The notes beneath the pieces are model-generated. The model made no database searches. It had not been told where the DNA came from and saw only the letters and a list, made by a program, of their open reading frames with translations. From Lachnospiraceae bacterium (lineage in GTDB: Bacteria; Bacillota; Clostridia; Lachnospirales; Lachnospiraceae), in contig JAGARW010000155.1 in assembly GCA_017621975.1 (NCBI GenBank), positions 1 through 42,879 of the forward strand: DNA of 42,879 nt. The letters are read 5' to 3'. Of the stretch, positions 1 to 7,125 are shown piece by piece. The position numbers and the translations under genes are program-made. The stretch's first letter is position 1. Every line of letters begins with the position of its first letter.

Positions 1-226
1 CATCGTCGATGACAACGTCATAATTCTGCGTTTTCGTCTGCAGCTCGATGCTTCCGCTCTCCATGATGCCCTGTGTCAGATCGCCTAATGACGCGGTCTC
101 TTCCTTATATACGATCGTGTCCTCTTCTTCCTGCGGAGCGACAAACAGCGTATAACCTGCCGCCAGCACGATCAGCAGAACAGCCGCGGCTATCGCCATA
201 AATTTCTTCTTTTTCCGTTTTTTCAC
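1..226 (-). CDS. Efflux/secretion adaptor (HlyD/MacA-type membrane fusion protein), 3' part cut by window edge
   Basis: Seventy-five codons are visible and the frame is open to the window edge. It starts with GTG at 226, preceded by a purine-rich AGGGGAGAGAG site that lies inside the end of the upstream adaptor gene; the start GTG overlaps the upstream TGA (GTGA), so translation is probably coupled. The N-terminus is very basic (KKRKKKK), followed by one hydrophobic segment of about 20 residues, then a segment (EETASLGDLTQGIMESGSIE) resembling the first beta-strand region of periplasmic adaptor proteins. In this family the protein bridges an inner-membrane ABC or RND pump to the outside. The pairing with another adaptor suggests an ABC (MacB-like) exporter follows beyond the edge; this is inference. 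It is too short to assign a substrate. Confidence 0.65.
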   Translation of the reverse strand, partial: MKKRKKKKFMAIAAAVLLIVLAAGYTLFVAPQEEEDTIVYKEETASLGDLTQGIMESGSIELQTKTQNYDVVIDD

Positions 227-1710
227 CTGCTCTCTCCCCTTTCGCTTTGCAGCTTATCATACTCGTCGCCCGTCATGCCGAAATATACGTTCGCCGTAAT
301 ATTTGCCGACAGACCGCTGATATCCCCGTCCAGATCAAGAACGACCTGATAGCTTACCGACGCTCTGCTGGATGACTCGGAAACCGGATTGATCTGGGTT
401 ACGACGCCCGTATACGTTTTATAATCTTCCATTACGACCGCCGCCGTCTCGCCGATCTCAATTTCCGCAATATCCGCCTGATCGACGGAAGCCGTTACCT
501 GAATCGTATCCGCATCGCTATAGGCAAGCAGAATACCGTCCTTTGACAATTCCGTATTTTCATTTGCACGCACCATCAGGATCGTACCCGCTTTTTCCGT
601 ATAAAGATAGCCGTCGCCGATCGTTTCCATAAATAATTCATAATTCTCCGAGGCTTCCTCTTCATCGTCCTCCAATACTTCGAGCGTTTCTTTCAGGCTC
701 TTTAACGCCGTTTCATATGACGCCTGCGCTTTTTCTCCTTTTATGACAGTGCTGTCATAATCTGCCTGTGCGGATACTTTTGTCTTTTCAAGAGAAATCT
801 GCGCGTTCTGGAGAGCCAGAAGCTTGAGCTGCAGCGTATCCTGCGCGTTTGCAATGCCTGCCTTCGCCTTCTGCGTCGCCGCCTCATAATCTTCCAGCGC
901 CTGATCGTATTCTTCCTTATTTTCCTGATATTCGCTCTTCAGAAGCTGCAGAACGGTCTCCTCTCCGTCGCTGCTCTGGCCGCCTCCTTCGCCTTCCTTC
1001 TTCACGATCTTGAACGTATTCGGATCGTCGTCGTCTTCGTCGTCGTCATCCAGTTCATACCCGTAATCGTCCAGCTTTTCAAAGAAAAGCGCCACATTTT
1101 TTTCATAAGCGGCTTTTTTCTCTTCCACTTCATATTCCGTATAATAATAATCCTCTTCGATCGCCGCCGTGTACTCGTCTACGATCTCCTGCGCGTCGTC
1201 CGCCTCCTGCTGCGCCTTCTGCACCTCTACCTCCGCCGCCGCTATCGCGTCGTCATATACCGTCTGGGCAAACTCCGCTTCGATCTGGCTTTTTTTCAGT
1301 TCGCTCTCCGCATCCAGTTTTCCCGTCTCATAATCGATCACGCCCTGCCTGTAGGCGAGCGAAGCCTCCATCTGCGCGCGCTCCAGCTCCCTCGTCGCCT
1401 CCCGCAGAGAATTGTCCGTAATCTTTAATACTTTCGCCCCTTTTTCCACTTCGTCGGAAGAAGAAACATAGACTTCGTCTACGATCAGATCGGTATCAAG
1501 AAACGAAAACTCCAATTCCTTCTCTACCAGACCTGTCGCCGTCGTGCCGGTCGCCGTGATAATATCCTGCCGGTTTTCCATGCCTTCCGGCAGAGGCGGT
1601 CTTGCGCTTCCGCCTTTCTGATTTCCGATCCTGATATAATAAAAGCAGCCCGCCCCTACCGCTATAGCCGCAAGCAGCGCGGCGCTTGCTATGATAACCC
1701 TTTTTTTCAT
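223..1710 (-). CDS. HlyD-family efflux adaptor with long coiled-coil hairpin
   Basis: A 495-aa protein. I chose the ATG at 1710 (MKKRV) rather than an upstream ATG at 1743 because AAGGGGG lies 5 bases before it and it gives a proper N-terminus: basic residues, a membrane segment at about residues 5-25, then an exported part. Residues 60-90 resemble the N-terminal half of a lipoyl/beta-barrel region, residues about 100-360 are a long Ala/Glu/Lys-rich coiled-coil hairpin, and the C-terminal third returns to beta-strand sequence (GTILMVRANENTELSKDG, then a barrel ending near GMTGDEYDKL). An acidic run of nine Asp/Glu at about residues 221-229 sits in the hairpin. It is coupled to the following adaptor gene by a 4-bp overlap. 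Family membership is clear; the pump partner and substrate are not visible. Confidence 0.8.
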   Translation of the reverse strand: MKKRVIIASAALLAAIAVGAGCFYYIRIGNQKGGSARPPLPEGMENRQDIITATGTTATGLVEKELEFSFLDTDLIVDEVYVSSSDEVEKGAKVLKITDNSLREATRELERAQMEASLAYRQGVIDYETGKLDAESELKKSQIEAEFAQTVYDDAIAAAEVEVQKAQQEADDAQEIVDEYTAAIEEDYYYTEYEVEEKKAAYEKNVALFFEKLDDYGYELDDDDEDDDDPNTFKIVKKEGEGGGQSSDGEETVLQLLKSEYQENKEEYDQALEDYEAATQKAKAGIANAQDTLQLKLLALQNAQISLEKTKVSAQADYDSTVIKGEKAQASYETALKSLKETLEVLEDDEEEASENYELFMETIGDGYLYTEKAGTILMVRANENTELSKDGILLAYSDADTIQVTASVDQADIAEIEIGETAAVVMEDYKTYTGVVTQINPVSESSSRASVSYQVVLDLDGDISGLSANITANVYFGMTGDEYDKLQSERGESR

Positions 1711-1779
1711 ACAATCCCCCTTTTCTGCGTATGTTCTGCCCATACAAAGCGCTTCCCGGAAATGGAATCATTCCCGATC

Positions 1780-2092
1780 AAGATTCGGGTAGCAAAACCT
1801 TTGTTTAAAACCGGAGTTGTCAAACTGCACAATATATTTCGTTTCCTACGACTGCGCAGGGTATTAGTCTTTCTTAGCGTTCCGCCTGCGTGCAGCAATT
1901 TTCGGACACGATGTCCGAAAAAGGCGAAGCTGAGTCATGGACGGCGAATCTTCGCCGGTTGCGTCAACTTTTCTAAAAGGATAATCGGAACGCTTAGAAA
2001 GACTTATATCCGAAGCCCCGGAACAGGAAATGAAATTTTTGTGCAATTTGACAAAATATCGTAAAAACAAGGAATTTTGACTTCCGAATCTT
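1780..2092. repeat. Nested palindromic repeat, long copy 1
   Basis: About 313 bp bounded by the inverted ends AAGATTCGG and CCGAATCTT. Going inward the arms pair again around TTGTCAAACTGCAC (left) and GTGCAATTTGACAA (right), then TTTCGTTTCCT and AGGAAATGAAA. An inner module starts after AGG near 1858 and has its own arms (TCTTAGCGTTCCG near 1871 and CGGAACGCTTAGA near 1988) plus small hairpins (CGGACACGATGTCCG and CGGCGAATCTTCGCCG). The reverse complement of 38655-38968 matches it over nearly its whole length, and 26801-26927 matches its arms only. No protein-coding signal was seen. It lies between two minus-strand genes. Confidence 0.85.
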
Positions 2093-2103
2093 ATAAAACA
2101 AAA

Positions 2104-2148
2104 ATAAGCGCCGTATTCCGATCTGCGGTCAGGAATACCGACGCTTAC
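2104..2148 (-). terminator. Intrinsic terminator after the PAP2-like gene
   Basis: On the minus strand the stem TAAGCGtCGGTATTCC pairs with GGAATACgGCGCTTA, followed by TTTTTGTTTT. It lies 80 bases after the PAP2-like stop codon and before the repeat, so it closes that single-gene transcript. Confidence 0.8.
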
Positions 2149-2227
2149 ATTTTAAAGTGTAATTGTTTCCATATTTTGATGAAATTGTGAAAATTATGTG
2201 TTCAAATCTTGGCTGCGCGCCTATGCC

Positions 2228-2905
2228 TCACAATCTGACAAAGCAGCCCTCCCGCTTCTTCCGCAGCATCATATACTGGACGTACCAAACCGGAAGCCGC
2301 TTATAGAACAGATAATCGCAGAAAATATTTAACGCCAGCGCCAGCGTTACGTCGATCATACTGTGCTGCTTTAAAAAGAGCGTCGAAAGGACGATCGAGC
2401 CTGCCAGGAGCCATGTAGACGTCGTCAGCGCTTTGTTTCTGCGCCACCTTACGTTACGGCAGAGGGCGGCTCCGCATGCAACGGAATTAAATACATGGAT
2501 GCTCGGCAGCAGGTTAGTCGGCGTATCGATCCGGTAAAGCATCCGCACCGCCTGTGTAAAAACATCGCTGCCTGCCAGCGTCTGCCTCAGATCATGCCCG
2601 TTCGGATAAAGATACGATACGACGATAAACAGCGTCATTCCCGTTCCGAGCGTCGCGATCAACTGATAATATTCCCGCCTGTCGGCCTTCCCAAATGCAA
2701 AATACAGCACGGTCAGCGCAACGAACGCAAACCAGAGTATGTACGGTACAATAAAATATCTGCAAAAGGGAATCATATCGTCAATCCGCGTATGAATCAA
2801 GTGAAAATGCGTTTTCCTCATCTCCAGCGCCTGAAACGCCGTCATATAAAAAATAAGATATAATGGAATGATAAACGTATGTCTGTATTTCCTGAGCAGT
2901 CTCAT
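2228..2905 (-). CDS. PAP2-family membrane phosphatase/phosphotransferase-like protein
   Basis: A 225-aa polytopic membrane protein with five to six hydrophobic segments. The motif PSIHVFNS at about residue 135 and the later KQHSMIDV resemble the second and third motifs (SxxH and a downstream H..D) of the PAP2/inositol-phosphotransferase superfamily, which handles lipid-linked phosphates at the membrane. An Aur1/Ipt1-like or undecaprenyl-diphosphate-phosphatase-like role would fit; the substrate cannot be told. The start is ambiguous: a GTG at 2914 abuts the AAGGAAGA site, while the ATG at 2905 is 10 bases from it, so ATG is preferred. It is a single gene with its own terminator. Confidence 0.7.
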   Translation of the reverse strand: MRLLRKYRHTFIIPLYLIFYMTAFQALEMRKTHFHLIHTRIDDMIPFCRYFIVPYILWFAFVALTVLYFAFGKADRREYYQLIATLGTGMTLFIVVSYLYPNGHDLRQTLAGSDVFTQAVRMLYRIDTPTNLLPSIHVFNSVACGAALCRNVRWRRNKALTTSTWLLAGSIVLSTLFLKQHSMIDVTLALALNIFCDYLFYKRLPVWYVQYMMLRKKREGCFVRL

Positions 2906-3021
2906 AAAAATCACTCTTCCTTTTGCGGCAAGCCGGATACTTCTTGTCAGTATAATATATTATGAGAGATTTATCAATAAAAGAAATATTAAATCTGACA
3001 ATCTCTTTTCTTTGATTACGA

Positions 3022-3050
3022 TTGACACACTTTGCCAATTATACTATATT
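3022..3050 (+). promoter_or_regulatory. Consensus promoter for the holin-like toxin
   Basis: TTGACA at 3022-3027 and TATATT at 3045-3050 with a 17-bp spacer. It predicts a start near 3057 and an approximately 60-base leader before the toxin ATG at 3119. Confidence 0.8.
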
Positions 3051-3118
3051 TTTTTAAGGAGCAGTCGTGTTGCAGGGTGGCGTCGGCCTTCATTCTACAT
3101 AGAATGGAGGTGATGTCT

Positions 3119-3205
3119 ATGAAACATTTCGATTTTAAAGACCTTATGGCTTTTGGAATGTTCATTTTAGCATTGCTGACATTCATTTATTTGATTTGTC
3201 ACTAG
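3119..3205 (+). CDS. Putative holin-like toxin, type I toxin-antitoxin
   Basis: A 28-residue peptide, MKHFDFKDLMAFGMFILALL followed by TFIYLICH. It has a short polar N-terminus and one transmembrane helix. The segment MAFGMFILALLTFI matches the pattern of the small membrane toxins annotated as putative holin-like toxin (TxpA/BsrG-like; typical pattern MIAFGxFIxALLTFI), which damage or depolarise the membrane when the antisense antitoxin is lost. The ribosome site is perfect (GGAGGTGATGTCT before ATG). A consensus promoter lies upstream, and a convergent promoter with a shared terminator lies downstream. Family recognition is from sequence pattern; toxicity is inferred. Confidence 0.8.
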   Translation: MKHFDFKDLMAFGMFILALLTFIYLICH

Positions 3206-3209
3206 CTTA

Positions 3210-3306
3210 ACATAGAAAAACCACCCCAAAACTTGACCGGTTGGAGGGTGGTTCTCTATACTCATAATCAGGTCAACCCACCTTGTGGGCGGCTGTTCCT
3301 CTTTGT
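3210..3306 (-). ncRNA. Antisense antitoxin RNA of the holin-like toxin (RatA/SR4-like)
   Basis: A promoter on the minus strand (3313-3341) predicts an RNA starting near 3306 and running toward the toxin gene. It ends at the stem CCACCCT...GGGGTGG followed by TTTTTC near 3212, giving about 95-100 nt. It contains the hairpin CCGCCCACAAGGTGGG at 3277-3292. It would be fully complementary to the 3' part of the toxin mRNA past the stop codon, as in txpA/ratA and bsrG/SR4. The RNA itself is inferred from promoter, terminator and layout. Confidence 0.7.
3216..3257. terminator. Bidirectional terminator stem shared by toxin and antitoxin
   Basis: AGAAAAACCACCCC pairs with GGGTGGTTCTCT around a loop containing ACTTGACCGGTTGG. 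On the minus strand the stem is followed by TTTTTC, giving a good terminator for the antisense RNA. On the plus strand the T tract is weak, so the toxin mRNA may run on through the CCCACCTTGTGGG hairpin at 3277-3289. Confidence 0.7.
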
Positions 3307-3312
3307 GTCTAC

Positions 3313-3341
3313 ATCATAACAGATTCCCGTTGTCTGTTCAA
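3313..3341 (-). promoter_or_regulatory. Antisense RNA promoter
   Basis: Read on the minus strand, TTGAAC (3341-3336) and TATGAT (3318-3313) are spaced by 17 bp. It faces the toxin gene. It is nearly consensus, consistent with a strongly expressed antitoxin RNA. Confidence 0.75.
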
Positions 3342-3402
3342 GAATTTTTTACAGTCTGGATAGCGTAAATTTACTTTTTTCCCATATCAGATTTTTCTTT
3401 TT

Positions 3403-3756
3403 TTACGGAACCAATACTTTAATATCCTGCATATCGGCTACAAGCTCTTTTGCCTGCGCCACCGCCGTATCATGGATACAGATAATAAAAATAACGCTCT
3501 CCTTAGAATCAGAAGAAAACATGCGCTTCAAGACGCCCTGCTCCTGCCATTTTACAAAGTAGGAAATACGGTTTTTTAAGAGCAGTCTTTCGATTTCTTC
3601 TTTTCGCTTTACATTATATACTTTGCAGAATGCGACCTCATTATTGACCTTAACGCCCGTCAATTCGGAAGAATCTGCACCTCTCGTACTGTCTGATACT
3701 TGACTGGTATTCCGGTTTCCAAAAATTCCCGAACGCTTTGCACCCATCGCTGCCAT
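3403..3756 (-). CDS. Small protein of unknown function, possible DUF2007-like fold
   Basis: A 117-aa soluble protein, last of the group reading truA, vanZ-like, 90-aa orphan, this gene. The ribosome site is excellent (GGAGGCGTA-ATG). Residues 1-33 are Ser/Gly-rich and look disordered. Residues about 40-117 read like a small alpha/beta domain: an AFCKVYNVKRKEEIERLLLK stretch, then a strand (ISYFVKWQ), then VIFIICIHDTAVAQAKELVA. That pattern (strand, helix that picks a subject, strands, helix AxxAxELV) resembles DUF2007-type putative signal-transducing domains, but I am not certain. No catalytic motif is seen. Confidence 0.6.
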   Translation of the reverse strand: MAAMGAKRSGIFGNRNTSQVSDSTRGADSSELTGVKVNNEVAFCKVYNVKRKEEIERLLLKNRISYFVKWQEQGVLKRMFSSDSKESVIFIICIHDTAVAQAKELVADMQDIKVLVP

Positions 3757-3775
3757 TACGCCTCCAACTGTAACA

Positions 3776-4048
3776 TTATACTTCTGTTCCCGCTAAAACG
3801 CTTTCCTCTGCCGGTTCCCGCATAATCCTTGCCGCACGCATGCGTCCCATCGCCATCTGCGAAGCGACGATTCCCGCGAAGTCCCTGCTTGTTCCCGGCT
3901 TCAGAGGATTGGTATGTTCGGAGCCTGTATAATCGACCTTACTGTCCAGAACATCTTCCGGTATCGCCTTTACCCTGCCAAGGCTTCTGGCGCTGACATA
4001 ATTGGTATTGTAAACATAAGTCGGATATCCGACCGCGCCGATCCTCAT
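3776..4048 (-). CDS. Conserved-looking small protein of unknown function
   Basis: 90 aa from the ATG at 4048, chosen because AGGGAG is 7 bases upstream; another ATG at 4054 is only 1 base from that site. I do not recognise the family. It starts with MRIGAVGYPTYVYNTNYVSA, is rich in small and polar residues, has no membrane segment, and contains short helices near the C-terminus (IVASQMAMGRMRAARIM). It begins 14 bases after the vanZ-like gene and ends 19 bases before the next, so it is co-transcribed with both neighbours. Its Tyr/Asn-rich start recalls small proteins linked to the flagellar or sporulation apparatus, but that is only an impression. Confidence 0.55.
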   Translation of the reverse strand: MRIGAVGYPTYVYNTNYVSARSLGRVKAIPEDVLDSKVDYTGSEHTNPLKPGTSRDFAGIVASQMAMGRMRAARIMREPAEESVLAGTEV

Positions 4049-4062
4049 ATACATACTCCCTT

Positions 4063-4554
4063 CTAACGCTTTTTCTTATGAACATCATACCACTTTATTT
4101 TTTGAACTGCAATCATAAAAAGAAAACCAAGTCCGGCTCCTAAACAATTCAATAAAATATCGTCGACGTCGAATTTTCCGAACGCGCTCAGAAGCTGGAA
4201 CAGTTCGATTCCGGTCACAAACAAAAGAACCGCCGGGAAAAAACAGACGGCGTAAAACCGCTTCGGAAATGCCAGCCGGTATAGTATGCCATAAGGGACA
4301 AAAATCAATACGTTGCCAAATAAATTTTCAAAACTGTTCAGTCTCTTATAATAACGGATATACATACGGATCGTTTTAAATAACGTAAAATTCGCACTGG
4401 AAAGCCCTTCCCAGACGACATTCCTGCGCCAGTGAGAAGCGATCTCCCGCAGCTCGCTGTACGGATATTTGAATACGATCAGCCGTATAATAATCAGTAC
4501 GTAAAGAAAAAAAATCCATTTCCACTTATGGTTACCATTTTCCCAGATTTTCAT
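4063..4554 (-). CDS. VanZ-like family membrane protein
   Basis: A 163-aa protein with four hydrophobic segments. It has the family hallmarks FENLFGNVLIFVPYGI at about residue 76 and ELFQLLSAFGKFDVDDILLN near residue 117, followed by CLGAGLGF. The name comes from the teicoplanin-resistance accessory protein, but most chromosomal members have no demonstrated role in resistance. The ATG at 4554 has GGAG 5 bases upstream and lies inside the last 23 bases of truA, which suggests coupling. The C-terminus is basic (KKKR). Confidence 0.85.
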   Translation of the reverse strand: MKIWENGNHKWKWIFFLYVLIIIRLIVFKYPYSELREIASHWRRNVVWEGLSSANFTLFKTIRMYIRYYKRLNSFENLFGNVLIFVPYGILYRLAFPKRFYAVCFFPAVLLFVTGIELFQLLSAFGKFDVDDILLNCLGAGLGFLFMIAVQKIKWYDVHKKKR

Positions 4555-5305
4555 AAAAGCTCCTATCCCTGTATCTGACCTCCAAAAGCGTCAGTCCGTG
4601 AGCGGGCGCAAGCGCCCCCGCGTTTTCTCTGTTTCCGCTCTCCAGGATAGTCTGCATATCCTCCGGCTTTCTCTCTCCTGTGCCTACCTCAAGCAGCGTA
4701 CCGGTCAGAATTCTGACCATATGATACAAAAAACCGTCGCCGCTGTAGGTAAACCGTATTTCATCTCCTATTCTTTCAATACGGATTTCTTCGATCGTCC
4801 GCACCGTGGACTTTTTCCCTTTTTTCGTCGAGGTAAACGCTTTAAAATCATGCGTTCCGATTAAATAATCCGCTGCCGCGCGCATCGCGTCCACATCAAG
4901 CGCCTGCGGAAACACGTACACGTACCGCCTGTCAAACACATGCGGGATCTCCGTATTCAGCACCCGGTATTCATAAGTCTTACCGACCGCATTGAGACGG
5001 CTGTGAAACCGCTCAGGCGCTTCCTCTACCGAGATCACGCCGATGTCCTCCGGCAGATACCGGTTGATATAATCAAGAATCTCCTCGCAGGAAAGAGACG
5101 TCTGCGCATGAAAATTAGCGCACTGCCCGTATGCGTGCACGCCTGCGTCCGTCCTGCCGGAGCCGTGGACTTGCGTCCTTACGCCCGTCATTTTGGTCAG
5201 CAGCTCTTCCAGCCTGCCCTGTATCGTATTGCCTGTGCTCTCCTGTCTCTGCCATCCCTGATAGCGGGTTCCTTCATATTGCAGAATCAGTTTAAAATTG
5301 CGCAT
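4532..5305 (-). CDS. truA: tRNA pseudouridine(38-40) synthase
   Basis: A 257-aa enzyme that isomerises uridines 38-40 in the anticodon arm of many tRNAs. The catalytic Asp is D53 in GSGRTDAGVHA. The start (NFKLILQYEGTRYQGWQRQ), FHARFSA-type core (FHSRLNAVGKTYEYRV) and GDGFLYHMVRILTGTLLEVG are characteristic. Length is normal. Its ATG follows the ytvI stop codon directly (TAAATG) and its ribosome site GAGG is inside the ytvI end, so the two are translationally linked. Confidence 0.95.
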   Translation of the reverse strand: MRNFKLILQYEGTRYQGWQRQESTGNTIQGRLEELLTKMTGVRTQVHGSGRTDAGVHAYGQCANFHAQTSLSCEEILDYINRYLPEDIGVISVEEAPERFHSRLNAVGKTYEYRVLNTEIPHVFDRRYVYVFPQALDVDAMRAAADYLIGTHDFKAFTSTKKGKKSTVRTIEEIRIERIGDEIRFTYSGDGFLYHMVRILTGTLLEVGTGERKPEDMQTILESGNRENAGALAPAHGLTLLEVRYRDRSFYENLGKW

Positions 5306-6490
5306 TTACGTTTCCTCGCCTTTATCTTCCCTCTCCGCATCCGCAAGCACTTCCTTATCCTCCGCGTCAAATCTGCGAAAGCGGTTCAGTCCTGCCACAA
5401 GAATGCGGACGCTCAATTTTACATTGTCAAAAATACCCGCACGGTTAATATTGATCACAATAATCCCGATCGGAACCGACAAGATCATCCCGGCTACGCC
5501 CGCGCATTTATAACCGATAAACAGCAAAAACAGCGTCGGCAGCGGCGCGATCCCGACCGAATCGCCGACGATCTTTGGCTGGATGATCTGCCGTACAAGC
5601 TGCCCTACGCCCCAGATCACAAGCAGCCAGAGCGCCATTCGGTAATCGCCGCCAAGCGCCTTGATGACCGCCCACGGAATCATAACGGCTCCCGCTCCGA
5701 AAAACGGCAGAAAATCAAGTACCGCAATCAAAAATGCGATCACCGGCGCATACGAAATACGCAGCAGCAAAAAGCCAACGAGCATCAGCAAAAAAATCCA
5801 TATTTCGATCTTAAACTGCGCTTTGAAATATCCGCCTACCGCTCCGGTCAGACTATTGATCACAATACGCCACTTTTCACGGATCTGCCGCGGAATGCAC
5901 CGCTGACAGAATTGCCCGATCGTTTCTTTTTCCGCGACAAAAAAGTAGGAAGAAAGCAGACACATAATGACGCTGATCAGCATATTCGGAATATTGCGGG
6001 CAAAATTTCCGACCGCATTCACTGTCGGCGTACCGATGCTTCCGACAAGTCCCGCGATATAGCTGTCCGTTTTTTCTCCGATCTTAATAATACTGTCCCT
6101 CACTTCAACCGGAAGGCTGTCATACAGATCGTTCATATTTCTGCCGATCTCCCGAAACTCTGTTTCTAACTGTTCCCACATTTCAGGCAGCGCTCCGATA
6201 ATTGTCACCGTCATGCCAAGCAGCTTTGACAGGATGAAATATCCCGCCAAGATGACAAGAGCAATCACCGAAACAATAACAAATGCCGAACCGGTTCTTC
6301 GTTTGATCCGCAGCTTTTCCTCAAAAAAGCGGACGAGCGGATTGGCGATGCCCGCGATTACCCAGCCGATCAGAAACGGCAGGAAAAAGATAAGCAGTCT
6401 CGGAAGCACGAAAATGCAAAGCAGCAGAACGGCCGCCGCCAATGTCAGGTTCATGATGACTTTGATGTATCGTTTCCACGGTTGTTTCAT
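5306..6490 (-). CDS. ytvI: AI-2E family / sporulation integral membrane protein YtvI-like
   Basis: A 394-aa membrane protein of the PerM/AI-2E exporter-like superfamily. There are paired hydrophobic segments at about residues 10-50 and 60-95, a soluble helical region (about 95-150), and further membrane segments, including the typical GAVGGYFKAQFKIEIWIF and GVGQLVRQIIQPKIVGDSVGIAPL motif. In spore-formers this subgroup is named YtvI; the exact transported solute is unsettled in the literature. Good GGAGG site upstream. The tail is charged. It belongs to the lon-engB-ytvI-truA run. Confidence 0.8.
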   Translation of the reverse strand: MKQPWKRYIKVIMNLTLAAAVLLLCIFVLPRLLIFFLPFLIGWVIAGIANPLVRFFEEKLRIKRRTGSAFVIVSVIALVILAGYFILSKLLGMTVTIIGALPEMWEQLETEFREIGRNMNDLYDSLPVEVRDSIIKIGEKTDSYIAGLVGSIGTPTVNAVGNFARNIPNMLISVIMCLLSSYFFVAEKETIGQFCQRCIPRQIREKWRIVINSLTGAVGGYFKAQFKIEIWIFLLMLVGFLLLRISYAPVIAFLIAVLDFLPFFGAGAVMIPWAVIKALGGDYRMALWLLVIWGVGQLVRQIIQPKIVGDSVGIAPLPTLFLLFIGYKCAGVAGMILSVPIGIIVININRAGIFDNVKLSVRILVAGLNRFRRFDAEDKEVLADAEREDKGEET

Positions 6491-6528
6491 TCTTACCTCC
6501 GTTCCGAAGCGGTTCGCTGAATTATTTT

Positions 6529-7122
6529 TTAGCCTTCCGCCTCCATATACCCATCCAGCAGCGCATAAATCTCCTCTCTGCCCTGCTTTGTCTGCGCGGA
6601 AAACGGAATGATCAGCGTATCCGCATCCGCCGCAAGCCCGGCGCGTATCTCCCTGATCTGCTTCTGAATCTGGCTTCTTTTGATCTTGTCTAACTTCGTC
6701 GCAATGATGATCGGCTTATAATTTTGATGCATGATCCAATCATACATCGTCTTGTCATTTGCTGACGGCGCATGCCGGATATCTACAAGCAGAAAGACCG
6801 CCCGCAGCATCTTCGAGCTTTGCAGATAGCGTTCGATCATTCTGCCCCATTTTTTCTTTGTTTCTTCCGATACTCTGGCGTAGCCGTAACCCGGCAGATC
6901 GACAAAGTACAATGAATCATTGATATTATAAAAATTAATCGTCTGCGTTTTTCCGGGCTGCGCGCTTGTGCGCGCCAGCGATTTACGGTTCATCAGCGCA
7001 TTGATCAGCGAAGATTTTCCAACATTACTCTTCCCGGCGAACGCTACCTCGATCTTTGTATTCTGGGGCAGCGCGCTCGTGACGCCGCATACCGTTTCCA
7101 GACTGACTTCTTTGATTACCAT
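6529..7122 (-). CDS. engB: Ribosome biogenesis GTP-binding protein YsxC/EngB
   Basis: A 197-aa small GTPase needed for late 50S subunit assembly. G1 is GKSNVGKSS at residues 30-38, then the T-containing switch (TSAQPGKTQTINFY), G3 DLPGYGYA, G4 TKLDK and G5 FSAQTKQG. The gene begins 3 bases after the lon stop with GGAGGATTAGCGG before ATG. The lon-engB linkage is standard in Firmicutes. Confidence 0.95.
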   Translation of the reverse strand: MVIKEVSLETVCGVTSALPQNTKIEVAFAGKSNVGKSSLINALMNRKSLARTSAQPGKTQTINFYNINDSLYFVDLPGYGYARVSEETKKKWGRMIERYLQSSKMLRAVFLLVDIRHAPSANDKTMYDWIMHQNYKPIIIATKLDKIKRSQIQKQIREIRAGLAADADTLIIPFSAQTKQGREEIYALLDGYMEAEG

Positions 7123-7125
7123 CCG

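Noticed and set aside
1780-2092. Short open frames inside the palindromic repeat
   Set aside because: They lack ribosome sites and lie in a hairpin-rich repeat that is conserved at nucleotide, not protein, level.
4940-6169. A 409-aa plus-strand open frame opposite truA and ytvI
   Set aside because: It has no ribosome site, its composition is Arg/His-rich as expected for an antisense shadow, and it spans the boundary of two well-recognised genes on the other strand.
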